Shown: positions 34,532-43,531 of the stretch, in pieces
Layout: the number at the start of each line of letters is the position of its first letter
How positions within the stretch are numbered: position 1 is the first letter of the stretch
Origin: CBDFLD01 sp965249005
GTDB lineage: Bacteria > Acidobacteriota > UBA6911
Assembly: GCA_965249005.1 (NCBI GenBank)
Contig: CBDFLD010000020.1
Coordinates: 186,001-250,000, forward strand
Reading direction: 5' to 3'
Length of the DNA: 64,000 nucleotides
Notes under the pieces: generated by a model
Databases searched by the model: none
Seen by the model: only the letters and a program-made list of their open reading frames with translations
What the model was told of the DNA's origin: nothing
Made by a program: the position numbers and the translations under genes

Positions 34532-36601
34532 CTAGGCTGCTGCTGTCTTCGCCGTCTTCCAGTCGAACCCGATCAAGACCGCCAAGAGCGACGTTCCGAT
34601 CAGATCGAAGATCGCCAGGTTGAAACCGGCCCACTCGACCCGACTATCCGGGAACAAGAGAAACACCGCGGATACGAGAAAGAGCAGGCGCAGTCCAAGA
34701 GAGAGAGGATGAAAACAATAACCTGCGATCGAAACGGCGAGAGCGAAAATCCCGAGAGCGGCAGCCCCCAGGGCCCAAGCGAATGCCTGAGAGGAGAAGG
34801 GCTCGCCCGGGTGGCTCAGCAGAAGAAGCTCTGGGCGGTAGATGAACATGAACGGAAGGGAAAAGCCGACCAGGGAGAATCGAAAAGCGGCCAACCCGGT
34901 CGGCATGATCCTCGATCCTGCGATCGACGCACTGGCGTAGGCAGCCAGTGCCACCGGCGGCGTGACCATCGACATCATGCCGAAGTAGAAAATGAACAGG
35001 TGAGCCGCCAAGGGAATGACGCCGAGGCGGTTCAGGACGGGGCCGATGAGAGTGGCCATCAGCAGATAGCAGACGGCCGAGGGAAGGCCCATCCCCAAGA
35101 CGATCGAGCAGGCCATAATGGCGAGCAGGGCCAGGAAGAGACTTTGCTCGGCAATCGGAAGGATCGAATTCGGAAAGGCGGTTCCAATCCCGGTCAGAGT
35201 GACGATTCCGATGATAATTCCCACGCAGGCCGTGGCACAGATCAGCGACACTCCATTTCTGGCGGACTTGGTTAGAGATTCGAGAATCGGCGGACGCCAT
35301 TTGCCGTGGATCAACCCGAGAACCAAAACGGCGATCAGGGCTTCGATTCCGGCATCCGACCACGCTGCGAGTTGCCCTCCCAACAGAAGAGGATAGTAGC
35401 GGGCCCCGACAACGAGTGCCGGAAGCAAAGCCAGCGCTTTGAGGCGGTCGCTCCTCTGGACCGGGATCCTGGGACTGGTGATTGTAATGATGATGATGGC
35501 GGCGAGCGCGTACGTGACCGCGCGAAAGGGCGAGAAGCCGGCGAGTAAGAAAGCGATCAGAGAGACGAGGGCCGCAATGAAGGTCACGCCCTCCAACGAA
35601 ATCAGGGTGCCCTCGGATGGATCCTCCGACACCACGGGTGGGCTCTGCACACGGCGGGCATACAGGTGAACCATCAGAAGGATGGAGAAGTAGTAGAGAG
35701 CCGCCGGGACCAACGCCGCCTTGGCAATCTCGACAAATGTCACGGGCGGGTCGACGATCTCCAGCATCATGTATGCTCCGGCTCCCATCACCGGCGGAAC
35801 CAATGCGCCCCCCGATGCCGCGGCTGCCGTGATACCAGCGGCCACGACAGGTGGAAAACCGGCGCTACGCATCATGGGAATTGTGAAGGTCCCGGTGGTT
35901 ACCGCGTTCGCAACCGCGCTTCCTGATAGGGATCCCATGAGGCCGCTGCCCAGCACCGCCACCTTGGCCGGGCCACCCGGGCTCCGTCCGAATACCCTGG
36001 AGGCGAAACGGATAATGAACTGCGTCGCCCCGCTCGCCTCCAGGAAGGCGCCAAAAACGACGAAAAGAAAAACGTAGGTAAACATAACGCGCAGTGCCGT
36101 GCCGAACACTCCCTCGGTACGCAAGAAGGTCTGGGCGACCACGCGCTCAACACCATATCCCCGGTGCGGGAATAGCCAATCGGGCAGCAACGGTCCAGTA
36201 AAAGCATAGACGAGAAAAACCGTCGCCAGAATCGGGAGCGCGAGCCCGATGCTGCGGCGGGTGGCTTCCAGTACGATCAACAACCCCAGCGCGCCGACCG
36301 CGATGTCCATGCCGGTGTACATTCCCGCACGCTGACCCAGGGCATCTCCTTGGCTGATCAGATAACTACAGCAAGAGATGGCGGCCAGCATCCAGGCGAC
36401 GTCGATGAACGAAAGGACGGGGTGCTTCTGCAGCCGAGGATAAATCAAAAAGCAAAGTACGAGTCCCAGCATCGCGAAGATGGCCAGCTGCGAAAGGGGG
36501 ACCGTCCGGGCGAGATTGACCTCGTAGAGTGTGAAAAGAGACAGCAGGATTCCCAGCGCGACTGTAAAAAATCTGCGGGTTGATTCGCTCACTGGTTCCA
36601 A
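34532..36601 (-). CDS. TRAP transporter fused DctQ-DctM permease (TAXI type)
   Basis: 689 residues and about 18 hydrophobic helices. The N-terminal ~180 residues are the small 4TM-type subunit. The large subunit has GSGLMGSLSGSAVANAVTTGTFTIPMM, AAASGGALVPPVMGAGAYMMLEIV and MGLPSAVCYLLMATLIGP, typical of DctM-like segments in TAXI systems. It carries out Na+-coupled import of an organic acid delivered by the binding protein of the next gene. Its start overlaps the end of that gene by 13 bp, so the two are coupled. Confidence 0.92.
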   Translation of the reverse strand: MEPVSESTRRFFTVALGILLSLFTLYEVNLARTVPLSQLAIFAMLGLVLCFLIYPRLQKHPVLSFIDVAWMLAAISCCSYLISQGDALGQRAGMYTGMDIAVGALGLLIVLEATRRSIGLALPILATVFLVYAFTGPLLPDWLFPHRGYGVERVVAQTFLRTEGVFGTALRVMFTYVFLFVVFGAFLEASGATQFIIRFASRVFGRSPGGPAKVAVLGSGLMGSLSGSAVANAVTTGTFTIPMMRSAGFPPVVAAGITAAAASGGALVPPVMGAGAYMMLEIVDPPVTFVEIAKAALVPAALYYFSILLMVHLYARRVQSPPVVSEDPSEGTLISLEGVTFIAALVSLIAFLLAGFSPFRAVTYALAAIIIITITSPRIPVQRSDRLKALALLPALVVGARYYPLLLGGQLAAWSDAGIEALIAVLVLGLIHGKWRPPILESLTKSARNGVSLICATACVGIIIGIVTLTGIGTAFPNSILPIAEQSLFLALLAIMACSIVLGMGLPSAVCYLLMATLIGPVLNRLGVIPLAAHLFIFYFGMMSMVTPPVALAAYASASIAGSRIMPTGLAAFRFSLVGFSLPFMFIYRPELLLLSHPGEPFSSQAFAWALGAAALGIFALAVSIAGYCFHPLSLGLRLLFLVSAVFLLFPDSRVEWAGFNLAIFDLIGTSLLAVLIGFDWKTAKTAAA

Positions 36602-37578
36602 ATGCCTATTTCCTCATAGTATCGAATGGCACCTGGGTGAAAGGCAGTTCCGGTATCGCGCACGACGATTTTCGGGTTTATGGCTCTCCCGGCCTTGTGT
36701 TTCTCGGCGATCTGGGCTCGACCCTCGTAAATAACCCGCGTGAAGTTGTAGACCAGATCCTCATCTGTATCGGCCCCTGTGATGAGATGGGCCGAGCCGA
36801 CGTTGAGCCCTTGATACGGTTGCGCCTGGCCCCTGTAGGTGTCTGCTGGGATGGTCGCGTAATCGAAAAAAGGATAATCAGCCACGAGCTGTTCTTTTTT
36901 TGCGTCCTCGTACGGAATGAGAAATATATCCATGGTGGAGGCCGCGCTCGTGATGGATCCGGTCGGCACGCCGCCACCTAGAAAAGTCGCCGCCACGGAT
37001 CCATCTCCCAGATAATCCACGGTGCTCTGCTGGCCGCCATAGACGGGCTGGAAATCGTCGTAAGTCAATCCGTGGGCCCCGAGGATCGGCCGGATGAAAT
37101 ACTCGAAGCCGGCCCCTTCCGGACCGACCGCCGCACGCTTGCCCTCGAGATCGCCGATGGATCGGATGCCGGAGTCGGATCGAGTGACGAACATCGCCAC
37201 GTTTGGAAAGAGCGTCATCACGGATCGAACCGGGTAGGGCTTTTCCCAACCTTCCTCTCCGCGGGTCGCAAAATAGGTAATAGAGGAATTGGAGATCGCG
37301 AACTGGATTTTCTCGGAGTCGAGCAAGCGAATATTTTCCATCGAGCCGGCGGTCGACTCGGCAGTCACTCTCCAGTTCAACTCGGTGCCGCCGACATCCA
37401 GCACGTTGCTGATGGCTCCGCCGATCGTGTAGAACACGCCGCCCACGGGAGCGGTACCGATGCTGATGAAGTGGCGCGCGGGCCCGGTTCCGTGCTCCGA
37501 GGATCCTCCGCAAGAAGAGAGAACAAAAAAGCTCAGCCATAGCAGGGCGTCAGGTATGCTTCGGATCCATCGCATCAT
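36589..37578 (-). CDS. TAXI-family TRAP solute-binding lipoprotein
   Basis: 329 residues from ATG after GAGGAATCA (MMRWIRSIPDALLWLSFFVLSSC); lipobox LSSC. TAPVGGVFYTIGGAISNVL and WRVTAESTAGSMENIRLLDSEKIQFAISNS and SIGDLEGKRAAVGPEGAGFEYFIRPIL are hallmark TAXI (TRAP-associated extracytoplasmic immunogenic) segments. The ligand, probably a dicarboxylate or amino-acid-like anion, is unknown. It is encoded upstream of, and coupled to, the permease. Upstream is a 293-bp divergent region with a short GTGACGTGACGTG stretch (about 37670). Confidence 0.92.
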   Translation of the reverse strand: MMRWIRSIPDALLWLSFFVLSSCGGSSEHGTGPARHFISIGTAPVGGVFYTIGGAISNVLDVGGTELNWRVTAESTAGSMENIRLLDSEKIQFAISNSSITYFATRGEEGWEKPYPVRSVMTLFPNVAMFVTRSDSGIRSIGDLEGKRAAVGPEGAGFEYFIRPILGAHGLTYDDFQPVYGGQQSTVDYLGDGSVAATFLGGGVPTGSITSAASTMDIFLIPYEDAKKEQLVADYPFFDYATIPADTYRGQAQPYQGLNVGSAHLITGADTDEDLVYNFTRVIYEGRAQIAEKHKAGRAINPKIVVRDTGTAFHPGAIRYYEEIGIWNQ

Positions 37579-37871
37579 CGCTTGATTCCTCGGTAACGGG
37601 CCTCTGGTCCCGGCTCGAACCACCGGTGTGGCTGCCACGGCTCGGTTCCATGCCCGGAGGCGGTCGTCGTGACGTGACGTGTCGTTTCAAGCAACGAAGC
37701 GCCTAGCCATGCGCTTCCGGTGCAGAGTAAAAAGGTATTGTCTTTGTCTTGCAGTTTCAACCGATTAGTTTGCTTAGTACTCCTGTTCGTAAATAGGCGA
37801 GCGCCCGGTCAGGCTTGTAATCGGCCGCAATATCTCGTACACATTGCGAGTCACAGGCGTGGAGAAGTACG

Positions 37872-39908
37872 TTGACACCGAAAATCACGATCCAACCTGC
37901 GAGACTCAGACAAGGCGTATCACGAGATTCGCTGGCACAGTCCGAACCTGCGGTCTCGGATCACGGCGCGCAGCAGCGCGTGCGGGGGAAGGCGCTCATC
38001 TTCTGGGAAAAGCCGGGCAAAAAGCGCGATGCAATCGACACGGATCAGATCACGCCGGCGGCCGACTGCGTTTCGGAAACGCTCTCTTCATTGGATGAGC
38101 GGTGGAAGGCCGGGGCGTTTCGTTTCTTGATGCCGGACTTTCGCGAGAGGGTCCATCGAGGCGAGACCTTTCTCGTAGCCGGAGATCGCTTTGCCATTGG
38201 CTCTTCCCGAGAAATGAGTCCGGCGGGACTCAAGGCGGTGGCGGAAGAAGCAGGCAAACAGCTCGTCATTGTCTGCGGCGACCAGATGGGGGACATCTTC
38301 CGACGGAATGCCCTGAACCTAGGATTGGAGGTGGTTCAATCTCCCGAGGCGGTTGCTGATGTTCGAGACGGCGATGAACTATCGTACGATCCTGATACAA
38401 GGGAACTCACCAACGAGAGCCAGCGGAAAACCTATCAGCCTCTGCCCTTGACCGTCAAAGAGGATGAGATTCGAAGGTCCGGCGGCATCTTCTCGGTTGG
38501 GCGCCGGGAGTTTGGTCGATCGGTTGAACGCAGACCTCAGATCGACTGGCCCGACCCCGAGACCGCGAAGCGCATGACGACGACGGAGCAAATCGTCTGG
38601 GCGCATCGCGTCGACAAGGACGCCGCGGTACGGCCCGGAGAAACCGTGCGAGTCTATGCGGACTTGCTCCCCGCCTCGGACGGAACGGCTCCGTTTGCGA
38701 TCCACACCTTCAATCAGATCACGGGAGGTCGGACGATCTACCCACGTCAGGCGGCGGTGGCGAACGACCATTTCGTATTTACCGGTAAAGACTCCGATGA
38801 GCGCCAGACCAGTATCAGTCGGGAGTTCGCTCATTTTCAAGATATGCGGAAGCCGTTTTTCGCGACGCCGGGAGACGGGATCTTCCACTTCTATTTTCCG
38901 GAACAGGGCCTGGTATGGCCCGGACAGTTCATCCCGGGCGCCGATTCCCACAGCCGAGCCTATGGGGCCTATGGGGCGGTCGGGATTGGGGTCGGTTCCA
39001 CCACCTTGGGATTCGGCTGGGGCACGGGGTATGTCTACTTCACCCTGGCTCCTGCGCGTCGGGTTGTCTTCACGGGACAGCTGCACCCTTGGGTCACGGG
39101 GAAAGACATCGTATTGATGCTGCTTGGGCGGTGGGGCGCCCGGCAATCCCAGGGAATGTCGGTTGAGTTCGTCGATCAAGACAGACAGCTTCCAATTGTC
39201 TACCGCAACACCATCTGTAACATGATGGCGGAAGGAGAGGCGCAGAACGGGATTTTTGCCGCCGATGAATCGACGGAAGTTTGGTATCAGCGGCGCTCAC
39301 TGGGCGAGTCCCCATACCCTCGAATCCAGCCGGGTGTCGAGGCCTGCTATGAGATCGACGAAACCGTGGATCTGACTGGTGTGATTCCAATGATTGCGAA
39401 GCCTTTCAGCCCCGGCAACGCACATCCGGCGGAAGAAGTGGCCAAGGAACGCCTTCCCTTCGACAAAGCGTACATCGGGTCTTGTACCAACGGCAGTTAC
39501 GAGGATCTGCTCCAGGCGGCTTTGGTTGTTGCGGCGGCTTGCGAGGCCGGTCTGAACAAGGTCCAATGCGACTTCGTCGTATTTCCTGGCTCCGCCGGCG
39601 TAAAGCAACAAATCGAGCAACCCGACCCGCGGCTGGGCGGCGAAACGGTTGCGTCCGTGCTGCGCTCGGTCGGGGGACAGATACGCGACTCCTGGTGCGG
39701 ACCGTGCTTCGGTCAAGGTTCGGATGCGCTGCAAAAGGACCAGGTCGCCATCACGACCTTCAACCGCAACTGGCAGAACCGAATGGGAGTCGGGGGACTC
39801 GGCTATCTGGCGAGCCCCTCTGTGGTGGCCTCCTCGGCGCTGCTGGGATACATGGCTCCCCCGAGCGAGATCGGCATAGCGTGGGACGCTAAGAGATTCG
39901 GGGTTTGA
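37872..39908 (+). CDS. Fused LeuD-LeuC-type aconitase-family hydro-lyase (swivel domain first)
   Basis: 678 residues from a TTG start after GGAGAAG. Residues ~45-180 are the small swivel (LeuD) domain: IDTDQITPAADC, FLVAGDRFAIGSSREMSPAGLK. The large (LeuC) part follows, with GADSHSRAYGAYGAVGIGVGSTTLG and the three cluster cysteines in YIGSCTNGSYEDL and DSWCGPCFGQGSD. This order is opposite to the two-domain order LeuC-LeuD seen in most fused aconitases. A [4Fe-4S] hydro-lyase acting on an isopropylmalate- or homoaconitate-like substrate is expected. No leuA or leuB neighbours, so a leucine-pathway role is unproven. Confidence 0.88.
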   Translation: MTPKITIQPARLRQGVSRDSLAQSEPAVSDHGAQQRVRGKALIFWEKPGKKRDAIDTDQITPAADCVSETLSSLDERWKAGAFRFLMPDFRERVHRGETFLVAGDRFAIGSSREMSPAGLKAVAEEAGKQLVIVCGDQMGDIFRRNALNLGLEVVQSPEAVADVRDGDELSYDPDTRELTNESQRKTYQPLPLTVKEDEIRRSGGIFSVGRREFGRSVERRPQIDWPDPETAKRMTTTEQIVWAHRVDKDAAVRPGETVRVYADLLPASDGTAPFAIHTFNQITGGRTIYPRQAAVANDHFVFTGKDSDERQTSISREFAHFQDMRKPFFATPGDGIFHFYFPEQGLVWPGQFIPGADSHSRAYGAYGAVGIGVGSTTLGFGWGTGYVYFTLAPARRVVFTGQLHPWVTGKDIVLMLLGRWGARQSQGMSVEFVDQDRQLPIVYRNTICNMMAEGEAQNGIFAADESTEVWYQRRSLGESPYPRIQPGVEACYEIDETVDLTGVIPMIAKPFSPGNAHPAEEVAKERLPFDKAYIGSCTNGSYEDLLQAALVVAAACEAGLNKVQCDFVVFPGSAGVKQQIEQPDPRLGGETVASVLRSVGGQIRDSWCGPCFGQGSDALQKDQVAITTFNRNWQNRMGVGGLGYLASPSVVASSALLGYMAPPSEIGIAWDAKRFGV

Positions 39909-39983
39909 TGGGGACGTCCCACGTTTACCAGGTTTTTCGCGAACTTCATTCCAAAAAACTCGGAAACGTGGGGGGGGCGTCCC
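39909..39983. repeat. REP-like inverted repeat between convergent genes
   Basis: GGGGACGTCCCACGTTT (39910-39926) pairs imperfectly with AAACGTG followed by a G-run and CGTCCC (39964-39983); inner GTTTTT and AAAAAC tracts extend the stem. It starts right after the aconitase stop (TGA 39906-39908) and reaches the stop of the frameshifted hydrolase (39983-39985). The form resembles REP/RAYT-type palindromes; it may also terminate both genes. Confidence 0.75.
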
Positions 39984-41505
39984 TATTTATTCCACACAGG
40001 AAGCTCGATCTGTGACGGATTCTTCCCACCAAGAAAGACCTGGTATTCGAAATCTTGGTAGTAAGGTACAAAGGTCGGCTCACCGTGGTTGCGCAACTCC
40101 AGCCGAATTCTGTGTCCAGCCTCGAAGCGATAGGGCATGGTGCGCAGCTCGAACTCCACGATCGAAGCTTGGTCGCTCGGTTGATCATCGCCGTAAGGCA
40201 TCATGGTTACAAGCTCCGCCTCGCCTCCCGGAGCCACATCATAGAGAGCCGCGTAGACCTGCCAGATCCGAACATTCGTTTGAAGTTCAGGCGAGCGGCT
40301 GGCGCTCCCAGAAGCGTGACAGGGGTCGGGAGCTCTTCCGTTTCAAAGTTCCATGAGCTTTCGGAAACGACCCCGCGCGTGTCACCTGGCTGCAGCGAGG
40401 CGGCCTTCTCCCAGGTCATATCTCTTCTGAGCCAGCGGTTTTCGATCCTGACGGAAGTTCTCTCCGACCGCGGCGTTTCCGCCAGCTTTCCCTCCGCGGT
40501 TGGATAGAGAACGAGCGGTCGGGTAGCCAAACCCGGAAACACCGGGGTAGTCGCTGGTTTCCACTGGGGGCGAAGTCCGTAGAAGACGTCTGGTTCTTGC
40601 ATGATGCCGTTGTCGATATCTTTGAGCCAGTACTCCAGCCACCGACGGCGGACCTGCTGAGCGCGAGCGGCATCCTCGCGATCAGGGCGCGCTCCATGTC
40701 CTCCCGATCCCAGATAGAGCTTTTTGGGGACCCGAAGTTGGTTGAAAAAGGTAATGGTCTTGTTGGCAGGGTTGACGACATCCATCAGTCCGACGCGAAT
40801 GAAGACCGGGCACTCGATGTCCCCGGCGAACCACTGGACGGAGGTCAAATCGGCCAGTGTCCTCGCTTCATCGAATCGATAGCGGAGTGTGTGGGCCGCC
40901 ATCTGCGGGAACAGTCCCAGCGCCCGTACCGCGGTGCGGGAAGCGGTCGTGTAGAAGATGAAAGAAGGCAGCACGTTGTTGGGCAAGAATGCATGAGGGC
41001 CGTAAGTCGGGAAGGCGGAGGGGCAGATGGTGCGGATGCGTTTGTCGATCACGGCAGCGAAGTACGAGCGGAAGCCGCCGAAAGAGCTTCCCGTGACGCC
41101 GATCCGAGCGGAGTTCACCGGGAGATTGTCGATGACATGAGAAATCACATCCCGAACGTCGAAGATCTCACGCCACCCGAACGTATTGTAACCCTCGGAT
41201 TTCTTGTTCCCCCGAGAACTGTAGACGACCCCTAGATAGCCGTCCTTGGCGCTCTGGTTGGCCAGGTTTTCGTTCAAGCCTCGGCTGTAGCCGTGCAGTG
41301 TGATGATGCAGGGCCATCCGGCTTCTGGCCGCTCGCCCGCGGGTGTGGCGTAGTAGGCATCCAGTAAGATTCCATCGTTGGCCGCAATCTTGATGTGTCG
41401 CCGTCCGGGGGCCTCGGCCGAGAACTCGTTCGCCCTGACGACGGAATACGGTTTCAAATAAACCACTAGGGCGAGAAAAAGAAGCTTGAGAGTGAGTTTT
41501 GACAT
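39983..41505 (-). pseudogene. CocE/NonD-type S15 hydrolase with a one-base frameshift
   Basis: The first 432-codon frame (41505-40207) runs from a signal peptide (LKLLFLALVVYLKPYSVVRA) through the alpha/beta-hydrolase nucleophile elbow VTGSSFGGFRSYF to LLGAPAARLNFK, then derails and stops. The -1 frame carries the missing end NVRIWQVYAALYDVAPGGEAELV down to PSQIELPVWNK. Restoring one A in the AAA run at 40279-40281 gives an intact 507-residue protein. That is the layout of the CocE/NonD (X-Pro dipeptidyl-peptidase S15) family with a C-terminal jelly-roll. Either a genuine mutation or an assembly error. If intact, a secreted acyl or peptidyl ester hydrolase. Confidence 0.8.
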
Positions 41506-41559
41506 GGCCCTTTTCCCCGTCCGGTTTTTGAAGTTCAGCGCCCGGAGTCTTGAGAATCT

Positions 41560-43020
41560 TTACCAATTGGAAGGTCTCTTGTAATCCGGGTTGCGAGGAA
41601 TCGCTCCGCGATACACAGGTTTGTTCGCTTCATCCCCCGGTAACGGTCGAGGGATCAAAAACGTAGGGGCCTCACACTTCCCCGGCGGACGACAGTTGCT
41701 GCCGGGGTAATCCGGTCCGTCACCCAAGTCGGCGCGTGCAGACTCCAAGTACTCGTTCAGCTTGGCGACCACATCCGGATGCTCCATGGAAATGTCGTTC
41801 TGCTCACCGATATCCTTGCCTAGATGGTAGAGCTCTCCGTTGGCGTGCAGCTTCCACACTCCGCTTCGCACAGCCCGCAGGATGTCACCAAAGTAGTAGT
41901 AAAAGGCTTCGTAGGGTGATTTTGCACCAGGCTCGCCACGAAGTATCGGTGAGATATCGTCGCCGTCGATAATTCGATCTTTGGGCACTTCGGCTCCGGC
42001 CAACCCGGCAAACGTCGGCAGCAGGTCCATCGTACTGGTCACTTCGTCCGACTCCGATCCGGCTGGAATCGTACCCGGCCACCAGGCCAGCGTCGGCTCA
42101 CGCATACCTCCTTCATAGGTGCTCCCTTTTCGCCCACGTAGCGGACCCGCGCTGCCACGTGCCGGCCCGTTGTCCGAGGTAAAAATAACCAGAGTATGCT
42201 CCGAGATTCCCGTCTCTTTCAGCGCATCGAGAATCCGCCCCGTGCTCCAATCGATCTCTTCGATGGTATCCCCCAGCACAGCGTTGCTGGACTTGTTCTT
42301 GAATTCTTCGCCGGCATAGAGTGGGACGTGCACCATGGTGTGGGGCAAGTACAAAAAGAATGGTTCCTCTCGGTTCTGCTGGATGAATCGAACTGCCTCT
42401 TCGGTGTATGCGCCAGTCAAAAAGGACTGGTCTTTTACTTCACTCAAAACCTCCTCTCCCCGCAGCAGCGGCAGCGGTGGGTAGTTGCGAGCAGGGGTGC
42501 TTGGATTATCGGGAATCATGTCATTGGAGTAAGGCAGTCCATAGTAGTAGTCAAAACCATGGCGTGTGGGCAGGAACTCGGCCTGGTCGCCCAGATGCCA
42601 TTTGCCAATGCAAGCGGTTCGATACCCGCGCGATTGGAGCATCTCGGCAACAGTAACTTCATCGGAATGGATTCCGTGTTCGTCGCCAGGCATCAGAACG
42701 ACAAACCAAGATCCCGCCTCGAGACCAACTCGCTTTGGATAGGACCCCGTCAGTAGTGCCGCTCTCGACTGCGTGCAGAGCGGAGCGGCATAAAAGCTGG
42801 TCAGTTTCATGCCTTCATCAGCAATGCGATCGAGGTTGGGAGTCCGGTTCAGCGTTGATCCAAACGGTCCAATGTCACCGTAGCCCATATCGTCCACAAA
42901 GATGATTATGAAATTCGGCGGACGGGACGCTGACTCCGGCCCCGTTGCACATCCCCACAGCAAGACACATGCAAGTGCCGCCGCAGCGGTTTGTTGCCAC
43001 GACATGGTTTGTCCGGTCAC
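41560..43020 (-). CDS. Lipoprotein sulfatase (arylsulfatase-like) with CTQSR active site
   Basis: 486 residues from GTG preceded by GGGAGGAAAA. Lipobox LWGC (C24) anchors it to a membrane. NFIIIFVDDMGYGD gives the metal aspartates. The formylglycine site is C82 in APLCTQSRAALLTGSYP. The normal C-x-P/S-x-R core has Q in place of P/S. Other family blocks: GKWHLGDQAEFLPTRHGFDYYYGLPYSND, SDNGPARGSAGPLRG and MREPTLAWWPG. Hydrolyses a sulfate ester, probably of a glycan; formylglycine maturation is not encoded in the window. The 507 bp upstream are shared with the divergent small membrane protein. Confidence 0.92.
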   Translation of the reverse strand: MTGQTMSWQQTAAAALACVLLWGCATGPESASRPPNFIIIFVDDMGYGDIGPFGSTLNRTPNLDRIADEGMKLTSFYAAPLCTQSRAALLTGSYPKRVGLEAGSWFVVLMPGDEHGIHSDEVTVAEMLQSRGYRTACIGKWHLGDQAEFLPTRHGFDYYYGLPYSNDMIPDNPSTPARNYPPLPLLRGEEVLSEVKDQSFLTGAYTEEAVRFIQQNREEPFFLYLPHTMVHVPLYAGEEFKNKSSNAVLGDTIEEIDWSTGRILDALKETGISEHTLVIFTSDNGPARGSAGPLRGRKGSTYEGGMREPTLAWWPGTIPAGSESDEVTSTMDLLPTFAGLAGAEVPKDRIIDGDDISPILRGEPGAKSPYEAFYYYFGDILRAVRSGVWKLHANGELYHLGKDIGEQNDISMEHPDVVAKLNEYLESARADLGDGPDYPGSNCRPPGKCEAPTFLIPRPLPGDEANKPVYRGAIPRNPDYKRPSNW

Positions 43021-43313
43021 CTTTTCCTCCCGAGATGCTCGAATCCCTTCGAGCGAGCTACTCGAAGCGATTCGAGGTGATGTATTCCCGTGGTGTAGTG
43101 TTATACAGACCCATATTAGCCCAGAGCGAGCGATTCCAATAGAGTCGATCCGCGGGGAGCCCTGGCAGGGACCTTGATATCCGTCCGGGAAGTGCTATTC
43201 TCGCCGAGCGCCGCATCCGAGTTGGGGGTACCCGGAGAACTGGGGCCCACTATCCGGCTCGCCGTGCCCGATCTCGTTGGGAATATCCCCCAGGAATCCT
43301 TCGGTTTGCAACC

Positions 43314-43531
43314 ATGGAACGAATCAGCGCTGTTGGGTTCTGGCTCTACCTCATCATCGTGCTTTTTTTGATCGTTACCGTCATCAATCCGCACGACTAC
43401 TTCTGGGCAGCCAAGGGGATATCTGGGATGCACAGTGGGACATGACGTACTGTGGATTCGGCGCCGTAGTCTCGATCGTCTTGGTTGGGGGTTGGCATCG
43501 AAGACAGATACAAGGACTTGAAGGATTATGA
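43314..43531 (+). pseudogene. Small two-helix membrane protein with a one-base frameshift
   Basis: ATG at 43314 opens MERISAVGFWLYLIIVLFLI and runs through NPHDYFWAAKG, then stops at 43445. Adding one G to the GGGG run at 43415-43418 continues the reading frame with DIWDAQWDMTYCGFGAVVSI and ends GLEGL*. The restored product has 72 residues with two transmembrane helices. Its stop overlaps the sulfatase start by 4 bp (ATGA), the normal coupling of bacterial operons. This supports a real gene hit by an indel or assembly error. Function unknown. Confidence 0.6.

Noticed and set aside
38379..39179. Minus-strand frame opposite the aconitase fusion
   Set aside because: Antisense shadow without motifs.
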